This document shows positions 15,692-24,362 of a DNA stretch of 64,000 nt, one piece after another (within the stretch, counting starts at the first letter, position 1; the number at the start of each line of letters is the position of its first letter). The notes under the pieces were generated by a model. It made no database searches. It was not told the DNA's origin and was given only the letters and a program-made list of their open reading frames with translations. Location: the NCBI RefSeq assembly GCF_900101395.1, contig NZ_FMZO01000014.1, positions 1 through 64,000 of the forward strand, in the 5' to 3' direction. Made by a program: the position numbers and the translations under genes. Source of the DNA: Niabella drilacis. GTDB lineage: Bacteria > Bacteroidota > Bacteroidia > Chitinophagales > Chitinophagaceae.

Positions 15692-16936
15692 TCACTCATC
15701 TAACACCGATTCAATCTGTTTGTAAAGTGCTTCCCCATTACTGGGCCTGTAAGCCTGTGAGGTAACCAGCTTGCCATTCCTGTCAAATATTGCATAGGCA
15801 GGATATGCACGGGGAACATCCTTTGTGTTTAGCAAGCCGATCCAAAAAGGCTCAATTTCCTTATCGGTTTTGTAAATGTGATTACCCGTAACATTATGAA
15901 GCAATACAAATTCCTTCCACTTTTCAATGTTCCCCGGGTTTTCCATTGCTAAGTATAAAAACACCAATTGGGTCGCGTTCCTGAAATGATCTTTCAATGG
16001 CTTTGTATGCCGGGACATTTCTGCAACACAGGGAATACACCAGGTGCCCCAGATATCCAGGTAAACCACTTTTCCTTTGTAGGGTGCAATTAAAGAATCC
16101 AAAGACCTGATGCTGTCCGGATTTTTAATAAAGACGATATTTTTGTTACCTGTGCTTTTTGACAGGTCTGCCTCCAATGAACCAATTTCTCTTTTGCAGA
16201 CATTCCGGAGCCGGCTACCCGGAAATTCTTTTATCAGCTGGTCAAAAATGACCTGCGACTTAACCAGCTCAAGATCACCGGTCCTGTCTAATGTTTGATT
16301 GGCCAGGTAACGCTCGTAAAGCTTTTCCGGGAGAATGGCCCTCGCATATATAATGCTTAAAAAAATCTCTCCATATTTTTCCGCCCTTTTTTTGATCGTA
16401 TCAATGGGCAACCCTAATTTTTTCTCAATAAGAAGCTCCCCTTGCTCTCTTGCCTGTAGAAAAAGTTCAGTAAGTTCATTTTCAACATAATTTTCCAGGA
16501 ACAGGTTCGCCGATGGGCTATAAGATAACAGATTTATTTCAGGCAGCGGCATTGCTTTAAGAACAGTATCTGCCAGCACCTTCCAGGCTTCGCCTCTTTG
16601 AGGCTTGCTTTTGATGCCATTTGAAAAAGCAGAAATTTTATTGGCGTAGTAATATTGAATATTCTTTTTTTTTCCTGGATACAAACCGGCAATGGAATCC
16701 CTCTCCTTCCACACTGCCGGAAGCATTCTATTAATAATGGAATCCTTACTCCACCTATGGAACCCCTTTTCAAATAGTGAATTGACCAGAAGCCGGGCAT
16801 CTTTGAAAAGGACCGGGTCTTCATTTCTCTTTATGAGCTTTTGCACAGAAAGAGGCATCGCCTGCTGAGAAAAAATAGTTTTTGGAAAGCAAAACAAGAG
16901 CAATAAAAAAAAACCTTTCATAATAATAGACTTCAA
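15692..16936 (-). CDS. Exported TlpA-like thioredoxin-family protein (paralogue 3)
   Basis: 414 residues with a signal peptide (GFFLLLLFCFPKTIFSQQ). After a long helical N-terminal region of about 260 residues comes a TlpA/AhpC-type thioredoxin domain with GKVVYLDIWGTWCIPC (redox pair C300/C303) and the cis-proline region near AYPAYAIFD. It ends in a shared QIESVLDE tail. It should act as a periplasmic disulfide reductase or a related redox protein. Two close relatives are upstream in the same run; each has a different CxxC interior (IP here). Confidence 0.87.
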   Translation of the reverse strand: MKSIIMKGFFLLLLFCFPKTIFSQQAMPLSVQKLIKRNEDPVLFKDARLLVNSLFEKGFHRWSKDSIINRMLPAVWKERDSIAGLYPGKKKNIQYYYANKISAFSNGIKSKPQRGEAWKVLADTVLKAMPLPEINLLSYSPSANLFLENYVENELTELFLQAREQGELLIEKKLGLPIDTIKKRAEKYGEIFLSIIYARAILPEKLYERYLANQTLDRTGDLELVKSQVIFDQLIKEFPGSRLRNVCKREIGSLEADLSKSTGNKNIVFIKNPDSIRSLDSLIAPYKGKVVYLDIWGTWCIPCVAEMSRHTKPLKDHFRNATQLVFLYLAMENPGNIEKWKEFVLLHNVTGNHIYKTDKEIEPFWIGLLNTKDVPRAYPAYAIFDRNGKLVTSQAYRPSNGEALYKQIESVLDE

Positions 16937-17012
16937 TTGCAGCAGGATCGTTAAATGTACAAAAAATCTTTAGCCGTTGGTATTAGGGCCGTGGTTTTAA
17001 AACCTGACAGGC

Positions 17013-18506
17013 TTATTGATTTAACACCGACTCAATCTGTTTGTAAAGTGCTTCCTTTTTACTGGGCCGCTCTGCCTTTGTTACTGCCAGCTTCCCCGTT
17101 TTATCAAAAATAAAATACTGCGGGTAATATTCACTTTTATCTTCTGCATTGGCCAGCAGTTCCTTCCACAAGGCATCCATTTGCTGCCGGGTCTTTCTTA
17201 GGTGGAGCCCGGTCAATGCATTTACTTTAATAAATGTTTTCCAGGCAGCATCCCGTTCGTTCTCATCCACATCCAGGTACACAAAGGCCACATCCTTATC
17301 TTTGAACTGCTGCTTCAACTGCGGGGTAAATTTCAACTCATGTTTACAGGGTGTGCACCAGGTGCCCCACACATCCAGGTATACCACTTTGCCTTTTAAC
17401 GAATCAATGACCGCATAAATGGATGATACGGTATCATAGTTTGCCACGATCCGTATTGCGCTGTTGCGCTGGTTCTGCTCCAGCAGTAACTCCAGCTCCT
17501 TTACACTATTTTTTAACGAAGGATAATAGACGCTGGCCGGGTAGTTCTTTTTCAGGACTTCCAAAAGGGCTCCTGCATATTTCAGGTCTTTTTCGGTGGC
17601 CATCGTAAATACCTGCTGTGCCAGGTAAGCTTCTGCAACATCGGCACTATTGGTATTTTTTACAGCCAGCCAGTTAATATAGGACTTGCCTATTTTCCGG
17701 ATCATAACGGTTCCGCTATCCAGGCTAATGTTATAATACCGCAATGGCTCAGTGGTCTTATTTCCTGAAGCCTTCATATGACCCATCGCCTCCGATTCCA
17801 GGTACCCGATATAGTCATTCACAAACCAATAATAAAACGGACCGGGATGGTCAATGCCAGACTTTGGAGAAACCGGCTGATAGAGCAACCTGAAGAAAAC
17901 TCGCAGCTGATCCATCTTCATAATATCTCTTGCAAACTCGCTGGCCCGACAGTAAGCGGCAGAACGGGCTTCCTGTATAAACAACTTCTTTAATCGCGGC
18001 GAAAGCGGGGTCTTTTCAATAGCGGCTGTTTTTTCCCCTACATGCTGCATCCAGGGCCGGATATAGGTAGTATAGATCTCATCCGGGGCCTTATTTGTAA
18101 GGGAATCCCTGGGTGGCGGCGTTGTTAAAAAACCGGGATACTCCATCGGGTCGGTAGCAAACAACACTTTGTTCTCTTTAAACAGCGATCCGCCCGCAGG
18201 CTGTACGCGTCCACCTGCAATATTGTTACTGAGCTGCAATGATTGGCCCGGCCGGGCATAGAACAAAGCCGCCTGCTGATCGTAGGATACGCGTATCAGT
18301 TTTTCCTTATCCAGCGGAAACCGTATATCGAAACGACCATCTTCCTTTACGGGTACCACCAGTTCCCGGGCAAAAAAATTATATACAAAGGGCACCTGTA
18401 TCTTTATTACCGGGTCTTTCAGTCCCTCAACCCGTCCGCTCAGCCGGAACTGTGCCTGCACCGGTATCACAAACAGCAGCAGCAACAGTACTTTAATCTC
18501 TTTCAT
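17013..18506 (-). CDS. Exported TlpA-like thioredoxin-family protein (paralogue 2)
   Basis: 497 residues with a signal peptide (VLLLLLFVIPVQAQ). The N-terminal part begins like a DUF4369-type beta domain (FRLSGRVEGLKDPVIKI), a helical middle follows, and the C-terminal thioredoxin domain has VVYLDVWGTWCTPC (C384/C387). It ends with QIESVLNQ, almost identical to paralogue 3. It starts 2 bases after the stop of the histidine kinase gene, so it is certainly in its operon. The periplasmic location suggests thiol chemistry, perhaps linked to sensing by that kinase (inference). Confidence 0.87.
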   Translation of the reverse strand: MKEIKVLLLLLFVIPVQAQFRLSGRVEGLKDPVIKIQVPFVYNFFARELVVPVKEDGRFDIRFPLDKEKLIRVSYDQQAALFYARPGQSLQLSNNIAGGRVQPAGGSLFKENKVLFATDPMEYPGFLTTPPPRDSLTNKAPDEIYTTYIRPWMQHVGEKTAAIEKTPLSPRLKKLFIQEARSAAYCRASEFARDIMKMDQLRVFFRLLYQPVSPKSGIDHPGPFYYWFVNDYIGYLESEAMGHMKASGNKTTEPLRYYNISLDSGTVMIRKIGKSYINWLAVKNTNSADVAEAYLAQQVFTMATEKDLKYAGALLEVLKKNYPASVYYPSLKNSVKELELLLEQNQRNSAIRIVANYDTVSSIYAVIDSLKGKVVYLDVWGTWCTPCKHELKFTPQLKQQFKDKDVAFVYLDVDENERDAAWKTFIKVNALTGLHLRKTRQQMDALWKELLANAEDKSEYYPQYFIFDKTGKLAVTKAERPSKKEALYKQIESVLNQ

Positions 18507-18508
18507 TC

Positions 18509-19984
18509 TTATAAATTGATTGTCAGGTGTACAAAAAAATCTTTCGCTGTTTGGCGGATCACCAGCTCATGCCGTTCGGGGTATTCCAGCAACAGCCGCT
18601 CTTTTACATTCTGCAGACCGATGCCGCTTTTTAGCTTTTCCGGGTCGCCCTCTGCCTTCAGGTGAATGCTGTTCTGCACATCAAAGTACAGCAGGTTATT
18701 TTGGGTATGCAATCCAATAGTGATATAGGACGGCTCTTTCAGGCTGATGCCGTGTTTAAAAGCGTTCTCCACAAAAGGGATCAGTAGCATGGGGCTGATC
18801 TGGAGCGCAGAGACCGGCTCATCAATCTTTACCTTTATAACAATATCCGGCGAATTCACCGTACGTAGTTTTTGAAGATCGATATAATTATTAAGATAGG
18901 CCACTTCCCGCACCAGCAGGATCTTGTCCTGTATATTTTCATGCAGCATAAAACGCATCATATCCCCCAGCTTCTGGATACCTTCGCCGGTACGTTCGGC
19001 ATTTTCCTGTAAGGCCGTTCCATACAGGGTGTTGAGCGCATTGAAAAGAAAATGCGGGTTGATCTGGGAGCGCAGAAAACCCAGGTTGGCTTCAGAGGAT
19101 CCCAGCGCTGTTTTCAGTCCCAGCTTTTCCTTCTGGTTCTTGTAGATCCACCAGGATAACGGAATTACAACGACCCACGTCCATGCCAGCAATAAAAAAT
19201 ATACGCCTACAAAAGCACGGCTGCCATTAATGGTTGCCATACAAAATACCGTAGCAATAAAGTTGACCAGGAGTATAGTGGGGATGATGCGCGATAAATA
19301 ATACCCGTTCCATGCCTTTTTTACCGGCAGGCCGGGGATCAGCACATAAATATGGATATACAATACCAGCAACGCATAGGGCAGTACCACCGACCATAGG
19401 ATTATCGCAAAAGGCCCGGCATCATTGCTCGCCAGCATAATAAAGATGATAAGCCAGGCAAGAACGCTCAACCCGATAGAAACCAGGCGGGAGCTATTGA
19501 TTTCCCGCAGTTTCTTTTTAAGCAGGGGACTGAAAGCCAGGGCCTTCAAACCAAAATACATCAGGTAAAACAAATAACAGAGGCCAGCCGCTGCAAAACC
19601 CGCTGAAAAAAAGGATACGGTAACGTCTCTCCGGGTTGGATAATAATCCACTCCGTACCTCCAGGCAAAAGTATAGGTAAAGCAGACCGAAAGCACCATG
19701 GCCAGCAGCAGGTAAGTACAGATCAGCAGGGTGATCTTAAAAAAGCCCTTCGTTTTTATTTCCACATACTGAGTAAGGAACAGGAATATCAGGTAACAGA
19801 TCAGCACGATCACTATCCAGGGCTGCAGGTAGTTGGTGTAAAAACTATACGGGACATTGTTATCCTCAAACAACCGCTGCTGATGGGGAAAGGTCCGGTC
19901 CGTTGCAATCATGAATATAACAAAGCCCGCCACCAGGGTCGCTATCAGGATCTCCACTTTCTGGAATATACTTCTCGTTTTCAT
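18509..19984 (-). CDS. LytS/YehU-type sensor histidine kinase
   Basis: 491 residues. Several transmembrane helices cover roughly residues 10-280, with no separate sensor domain. The His_kinase domain has LRSQINPHFLFNALNTLYG (phospho-acceptor H311) and a GHKL ATPase part with PFVENAFKHGI and SGIGLQNVKERL. It should phosphorylate a LytTR regulator, most likely the one at 14311-14976. It is translationally coupled to TlpA-like genes on both sides (12 bases upstream, 2 downstream), so kinase and thioredoxin-like proteins form one operon. Confidence 0.93.
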   Translation of the reverse strand: MKTRSIFQKVEILIATLVAGFVIFMIATDRTFPHQQRLFEDNNVPYSFYTNYLQPWIVIVLICYLIFLFLTQYVEIKTKGFFKITLLICTYLLLAMVLSVCFTYTFAWRYGVDYYPTRRDVTVSFFSAGFAAAGLCYLFYLMYFGLKALAFSPLLKKKLREINSSRLVSIGLSVLAWLIIFIMLASNDAGPFAIILWSVVLPYALLVLYIHIYVLIPGLPVKKAWNGYYLSRIIPTILLVNFIATVFCMATINGSRAFVGVYFLLLAWTWVVVIPLSWWIYKNQKEKLGLKTALGSSEANLGFLRSQINPHFLFNALNTLYGTALQENAERTGEGIQKLGDMMRFMLHENIQDKILLVREVAYLNNYIDLQKLRTVNSPDIVIKVKIDEPVSALQISPMLLIPFVENAFKHGISLKEPSYITIGLHTQNNLLYFDVQNSIHLKAEGDPEKLKSGIGLQNVKERLLLEYPERHELVIRQTAKDFFVHLTINL

Positions 19985-19996
19985 ATTTTGTACACA

Positions 19997-21538
19997 TTAA
20001 TCGTTCAGAATTTGTTCAATTTGTTGTTTCAATACACCCGGTTCATCAGGTCGGGCCGCATTCGTATTTACCAGCTTTCCGGTCTTGTCAAACAAAACAT
20101 AAGTGGGATATTGCTGCTCGGTATCTTTGCCCAATTCTTTCCAAATTTGTTGTATCTGTCCATTGGTAAGCCGGTAATGCTCGCCTTCAATGGTGTTGAC
20201 TTGTATAAAGTTCTTCCACCTGCTTTCCTGATCATCTTCGTCCATCGCCAGATAGGCAAATACAACATCTTTACCGGCAAATAACTTCTTTACCATTGGT
20301 ACATGCTTCATTATATTGATGCAAGGGCCGCACCAGGTGCCCCAGAGGTCCAGGTAGATTATTTTGTTTTTATGCTTCCCGGTAAGTGCTGCGAGTGATG
20401 TTAGTTTTTCTGTATCATAAATATGAATGTTCGTATTTGCAGCACCAACACTCAACCGTCCTTCTATGTTCGTTATCATTGCCTTTACGGTTGGAACATA
20501 GCAGCTCCTGGGGTATAGCCTTTGCAGGGTATCAAACAGGGCTTTTGTAACATGGACATCATCCAGCCTGTTTGAAAAGCTGATCATATCAACTAAAATC
20601 TTTTCCTGCTGCGGCAAATTAAAATGAGAACGGCTGTATTTCCAGATAATATAGCTATCACCTAAATTTTGTGCCTTATTTGTGATATCGTCAAAAGTCA
20701 TCCCAAATAAATCGGCAATAATGCGTCGGCCTTTTATAGAATCTGTACGGAGTACTTCTGAGGCTTTTGCAATGGCGTTCCGGCAGTGGTTCGCCAACAT
20801 AAAGCTCGCAGGCCTGCAGGCTCTTACCTGTTGACCGTCTGGCACCGGAAGCCAGTTTAAAGCGCGTGCTAAAAAATAATCCCTGTTCTTATTCTTTGCC
20901 CATCGTAAAATATTATCGCAAAATTCATACAGCTGTAGCTGATAATAATACCGCAGTTCTGAAATAAGGATGCCTTTCGCTGTGGGTGATAATTTAGAAT
21001 TTGCGGTTATTATGGCCACTCCGCTATCTACCTCCCTTTTTGCCCGGCGAAACACCTGGCGTTCTATCGTATCTTTTGATGCATATGCATATCTGTTTTG
21101 CTTCCAGTCGGCGCCGTGCCCTGCGAAAAAAAGTGCTTCCTTAAAAATATCGTTTCTGAGCATCCGGTTCTCCGCTGCGCCTCGGCCTGAAAAAACAATG
21201 CTATCTTCATTTTTTATTACCTGAAGATGCTTACCAGGAGAAAGCAACAGCCGTACCGATTTTCCATCACAGGTAATAAACGCAAAAACGGAATAGGGAA
21301 TGGATAACACTTTTTTAAAGGTGCCGTCTTTTTCAGTCGTAATCGGAATTTCCGGGAAAGGACTGGTTGCATAGTAAAAATTTAACGAAACCGTTTTTTC
21401 GGCACCGAATCCTTTGCCAGATAGAACAAATTCCTGACCAAAAATTGCTCCGACACTAAGATATAAAAACACAACAACTGCTAGCAATTGTTTGGTGAAC
21501 AGATAAATGATGACTTGGCCTTTATTTCTTGCTTTCAT
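19997..21538 (-). CDS. Exported TlpA-like thioredoxin-family protein (paralogue 1)
   Basis: 513 residues with an N-terminal signal sequence (LLAVVVFLYLSVGAIFGQE). A DUF4369-like beta region (FVLSGKGFGAEKTVSLNFYY) precedes a helical middle. The thioredoxin domain has IIYLDLWGTWCGPC (C403/C406, the classic WCGPC form) and YPTYVLFDKTGKL. It is the first gene of the minus-strand run and 12 bases from the kinase start. It is the most canonical of the three paralogues. Confidence 0.87.
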   Translation of the reverse strand: MKARNKGQVIIYLFTKQLLAVVVFLYLSVGAIFGQEFVLSGKGFGAEKTVSLNFYYATSPFPEIPITTEKDGTFKKVLSIPYSVFAFITCDGKSVRLLLSPGKHLQVIKNEDSIVFSGRGAAENRMLRNDIFKEALFFAGHGADWKQNRYAYASKDTIERQVFRRAKREVDSGVAIITANSKLSPTAKGILISELRYYYQLQLYEFCDNILRWAKNKNRDYFLARALNWLPVPDGQQVRACRPASFMLANHCRNAIAKASEVLRTDSIKGRRIIADLFGMTFDDITNKAQNLGDSYIIWKYSRSHFNLPQQEKILVDMISFSNRLDDVHVTKALFDTLQRLYPRSCYVPTVKAMITNIEGRLSVGAANTNIHIYDTEKLTSLAALTGKHKNKIIYLDLWGTWCGPCINIMKHVPMVKKLFAGKDVVFAYLAMDEDDQESRWKNFIQVNTIEGEHYRLTNGQIQQIWKELGKDTEQQYPTYVLFDKTGKLVNTNAARPDEPGVLKQQIEQILND

Positions 21539-21730
21539 AATACAAGATTAATACAGATGCGGCATTGGATATGGACAATTGTTACAGAATTGCCGTTTCC
21601 TGTGACGAAATTTTTGTTTTTCCCGGAGGGCCCTGTGACTCAGCTACGTTTCCCTGCAAGGTATTCCTGAATTTATCCCTATTTTACACGCCAGGCCGGA
21701 ACCCCATTTCCTTAAACTCTTTCTTGTTAG

Positions 21731-21738
21731 TAAATTTG
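21731..21738 (+). promoter_or_regulatory. Putative minus-7 element for the FUSC protein gene
   Basis: TAAATTTG, an exact TAnnTTTG match, ends 6 bases before the ATG at 21745. This supports 21745 over the upstream ATG at 21565 and implies a very short or absent leader. Confidence 0.5.
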
Positions 21739-21744
21739 TATGGC

Positions 21745-24012
21745 ATGGATTATATAAAGGAATACCGGCAATTTGTAAGCAGCTATTATTTCAATGAAGC
21801 GGTCCGTATTACGGTGGGGATTATCCTCCCTTCCGTTGTGCTCAATTTTTTTGGGATGCTGGAAATCGGCCTGATCGCTTCACTGGGGGCAATGGCCGTA
21901 AGTGCTGCCGACATTCCCGGTCCTATCAGGGAGCGCCGCAACGGCATGTTTGCGGCCCTGGCACTCATCTTTTTTGTAGACCTTATTACAGGATTTGCCC
22001 ATGTGAATCAATTGGTTACCGCCGTTTTGATCCTGGGTTTAAGCTTTTCACTCAGCATGCTGGGTGTATACAATGCCCGTACCAACGCCATTGGCTTTGC
22101 GGGGCTGCTGATCATGGTGCTCACACTTTACCACAAAGCTACCGGCTGGAACGTGGTACTGGATGGCATATACCTGCTTTGCGGGGGATTGTGGTACATT
22201 GGCCTTAGCCTGGCATTGCACGGGGTACGCCCCTATAAAGTGATCCAGCAGGCGCTGGGCGATTCCATCATCTCCGTGGCCGATTATCTTAAGACCCGTT
22301 CCCATTTTTATAATGAAGGGGTCAACTATGATAAAACCTATAAAAACCTGATGCTGCAGCAGCAAAAAGTGCAGGATAAGCAGATCCTGGTGCGGGAAAT
22401 GCTGTTTAAAAGCCGCAATATCGTAAAATCCACTACGCTTACAGGGCGGGGGCTGCTGGTGATCTTTGTAGAGTCTGTGGACCTGTTTGAAAAGGCCAAT
22501 GCCACTTTTTACAACTATGAATCCATGCATAAGCGGTTCGATGGAGCCAATATCCTTCCTCATTTTCAGAAAGTGATCCTGGGCATGGTGGACGAACTGT
22601 ATGAAATAGGCGTTTCGGTACAGGAAGGACGCCGCTCAAGGGTATCCAAAAATCTGAACGACGAACTGAGGGGGCTGAAACAACACTTTGAAAACTTTGT
22701 AAATACGCATCGCAACGCGGAGAACCTGGAAGCGCTGATCAATATGCGCAAGATCATGCAGTCTATAGAAGATATGATCCTGCGCATCTACACGTTGCAT
22801 CATTATACCCGGTACGACCGCAAAGAAGTAAAAGAATACCGGCTGTCCGACAATTATGATTCCTTTATCGAAAAAACAGACCTGGACAGCGACCTGATCC
22901 GGGAAAATCTTACCCTGCAATCCAACACATTCCGGCATGCCCTGAGACTGAGCTTTGCCATGACCATGGGGTATATTACAGCGATCCTGTTAAAGCTTGA
23001 GTACAGCTACTGGATCCTGCTGACCACCCTGGTGATCCTGAAACCCACCTACAGCGTTACCAAACAGCGCAACTACCAGCGAGTACTGGGCACTGTTATC
23101 GGCGCACTGGGTGGCATCGGCCTTTTATTCCTTGTTTCCTCCTCCACCGGCCGGTTTACCGCAATGGTTCTGCTGATGATAGCCACTTACAGCTTTATGC
23201 GCACCCGCTACCTTGTAAGTGTTACGTTCATGACGGCTTATGTACTGATCCTGTTCTTTTTACTGGACAGCCGGAATTTTCATGTGGTGATCGAGAACCG
23301 GATCCTGGATACCCTCATTGGGTCCATCATTGCCTTTTTTACAACCTACCTCATTCCCTCCTGGGAAAAAAAACAGGTCAACAGCTATATGGCCACGGCG
23401 CTGGAGAAAACCCGGATCTATTTCGAAACCGTTTCCAGCGCTTACGTAAAAAGCGAGCCGCCCCCCGATTACAAACTCAGCCGGAAAGAAGCCTTTGTAG
23501 CCCAGGCCAATCTCTCCGGAACCTTTTCCCGGATGCTTAGTGAACCCAAAAGCAAACAAAAGAACATTAAAAAGATCCACCAGTTTGTGGTCATGATCTT
23601 TACCATCAATTCCCATATTGCCACGCTGGCCCATTATTCCAGACAGCTGGCAGCCAAATACCGTACCTACAATTTCCTACCCACAATAGAAAACACCCTG
23701 CACGAGCTCGAAAACACAGCCGGTATGCTGTCCGATGAGGAGCTAAAACAACCCGCTGCCCACAGTGATACCCAGTCATTGAAAGCGGCGGTGAAAGAAC
23801 TGCTTGAAAAACGGAGACACGAGATCCAGCAGGGATTGCGGGATACCGAAACCAAGGTAACCCTAAGCGAATTAAAGCCCATCATTGACCAGTTCCTGCT
23901 TATCAGCCGTGCGTCCGGCGACCTGAACAAACTGGCAGAAGAGATCACCGGTTTCAAAAGGACTGGCGAAGAAGAAAAAGTCCCCGTGGAGTCACTTTCC
24001 GCAGCAGAGTAG
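21745..24012 (+). CDS. FUSC-family (YccS-like) integral membrane protein
   Basis: With the start at 21745 the product has 755 residues. The extension from 21565 lacks family character and would precede the promoter motif. It has two membrane blocks: N-terminal helices (EAVRITVGIILPSVVLNFFG, then LIASLGAMAVSAADIPGP..R) and a second FUSC block (ALRLSFAMTMGYITA, YWILLTTLVILKP, QRVLGTVIGALGGI). Soluble helical regions follow each block. FUSC proteins resemble aromatic-acid exporters (AaeB) and YccS; the substrate is unknown. It stands alone with no partner adaptor. Confidence 0.88.
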   Translation: MDYIKEYRQFVSSYYFNEAVRITVGIILPSVVLNFFGMLEIGLIASLGAMAVSAADIPGPIRERRNGMFAALALIFFVDLITGFAHVNQLVTAVLILGLSFSLSMLGVYNARTNAIGFAGLLIMVLTLYHKATGWNVVLDGIYLLCGGLWYIGLSLALHGVRPYKVIQQALGDSIISVADYLKTRSHFYNEGVNYDKTYKNLMLQQQKVQDKQILVREMLFKSRNIVKSTTLTGRGLLVIFVESVDLFEKANATFYNYESMHKRFDGANILPHFQKVILGMVDELYEIGVSVQEGRRSRVSKNLNDELRGLKQHFENFVNTHRNAENLEALINMRKIMQSIEDMILRIYTLHHYTRYDRKEVKEYRLSDNYDSFIEKTDLDSDLIRENLTLQSNTFRHALRLSFAMTMGYITAILLKLEYSYWILLTTLVILKPTYSVTKQRNYQRVLGTVIGALGGIGLLFLVSSSTGRFTAMVLLMIATYSFMRTRYLVSVTFMTAYVLILFFLLDSRNFHVVIENRILDTLIGSIIAFFTTYLIPSWEKKQVNSYMATALEKTRIYFETVSSAYVKSEPPPDYKLSRKEAFVAQANLSGTFSRMLSEPKSKQKNIKKIHQFVVMIFTINSHIATLAHYSRQLAAKYRTYNFLPTIENTLHELENTAGMLSDEELKQPAAHSDTQSLKAAVKELLEKRRHEIQQGLRDTETKVTLSELKPIIDQFLLISRASGDLNKLAEEITGFKRTGEEEKVPVESLSAAE

Positions 24013-24020
24013 TTGCTTTT

Positions 24021-24297
24021 GCTCACAGACGTACACGCTTTTTTTAAACCCCTTCTGCGAAAATCTGCAGAATATGGGCGCCACACTCCCGGCTATATTT
24101 ATTCAAAGGAAATTTTAAGGAGGCTCACGGATTTCACAGACGCGCACAGATCTTTTAAAGCCATTCTGTGAAAGTCTGAGAAATCTGTGCCACTTCTTAT
24201 CGCTTTCAGCAGCAAGACAGTCGTTCTCACGGATTCCTCAGATCCACGCAGAAATTCAAAAACCTTCTGTGCAAATCCGCGGAATCTGTGCGCCCTC
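24021..24297. repeat. Three decayed copies of a palindromic 'ATCTGTG' repeat
   Basis: Copies lie at about 24021-24084, 24122-24192 and 24225-24297. Each begins CTCACGGAT/CTCACAGAC-like, has a middle TTTTAAA/TTCAAAAACC and ends with an inverted CTGTGAAA..TCTGTGCC. Each could fold into an imperfect hairpin. This matches a repeat type widespread between genes in Bacteroidota. The copies differ by many substitutions, so they are old. They fill nearly all of the gap before feoB. Confidence 0.75.
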
Positions 24298-24340
24298 CAC
24301 AAACATCGGATTTCGTAAATGATCATCCGCCAAGGATCCG

Positions 24341-24348
24341 TAAATTTG
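24341..24348 (+). promoter_or_regulatory. Putative minus-7 element for feoB
   Basis: TAAATTTG, an exact TAnnTTTG match. It lies inside the reading frame if feoB is started at the ATG at 24288, so it argues for a later start (TTG at 24354 or 24363). Confidence 0.5.
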
Positions 24349-24362
24349 CGGCCTTGAGGATT

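Noticed and set aside
21565-21744. Longer N-terminus for the FUSC protein
   Set aside because: Non-conserved, and it would start upstream of the TAAATTTG promoter motif.
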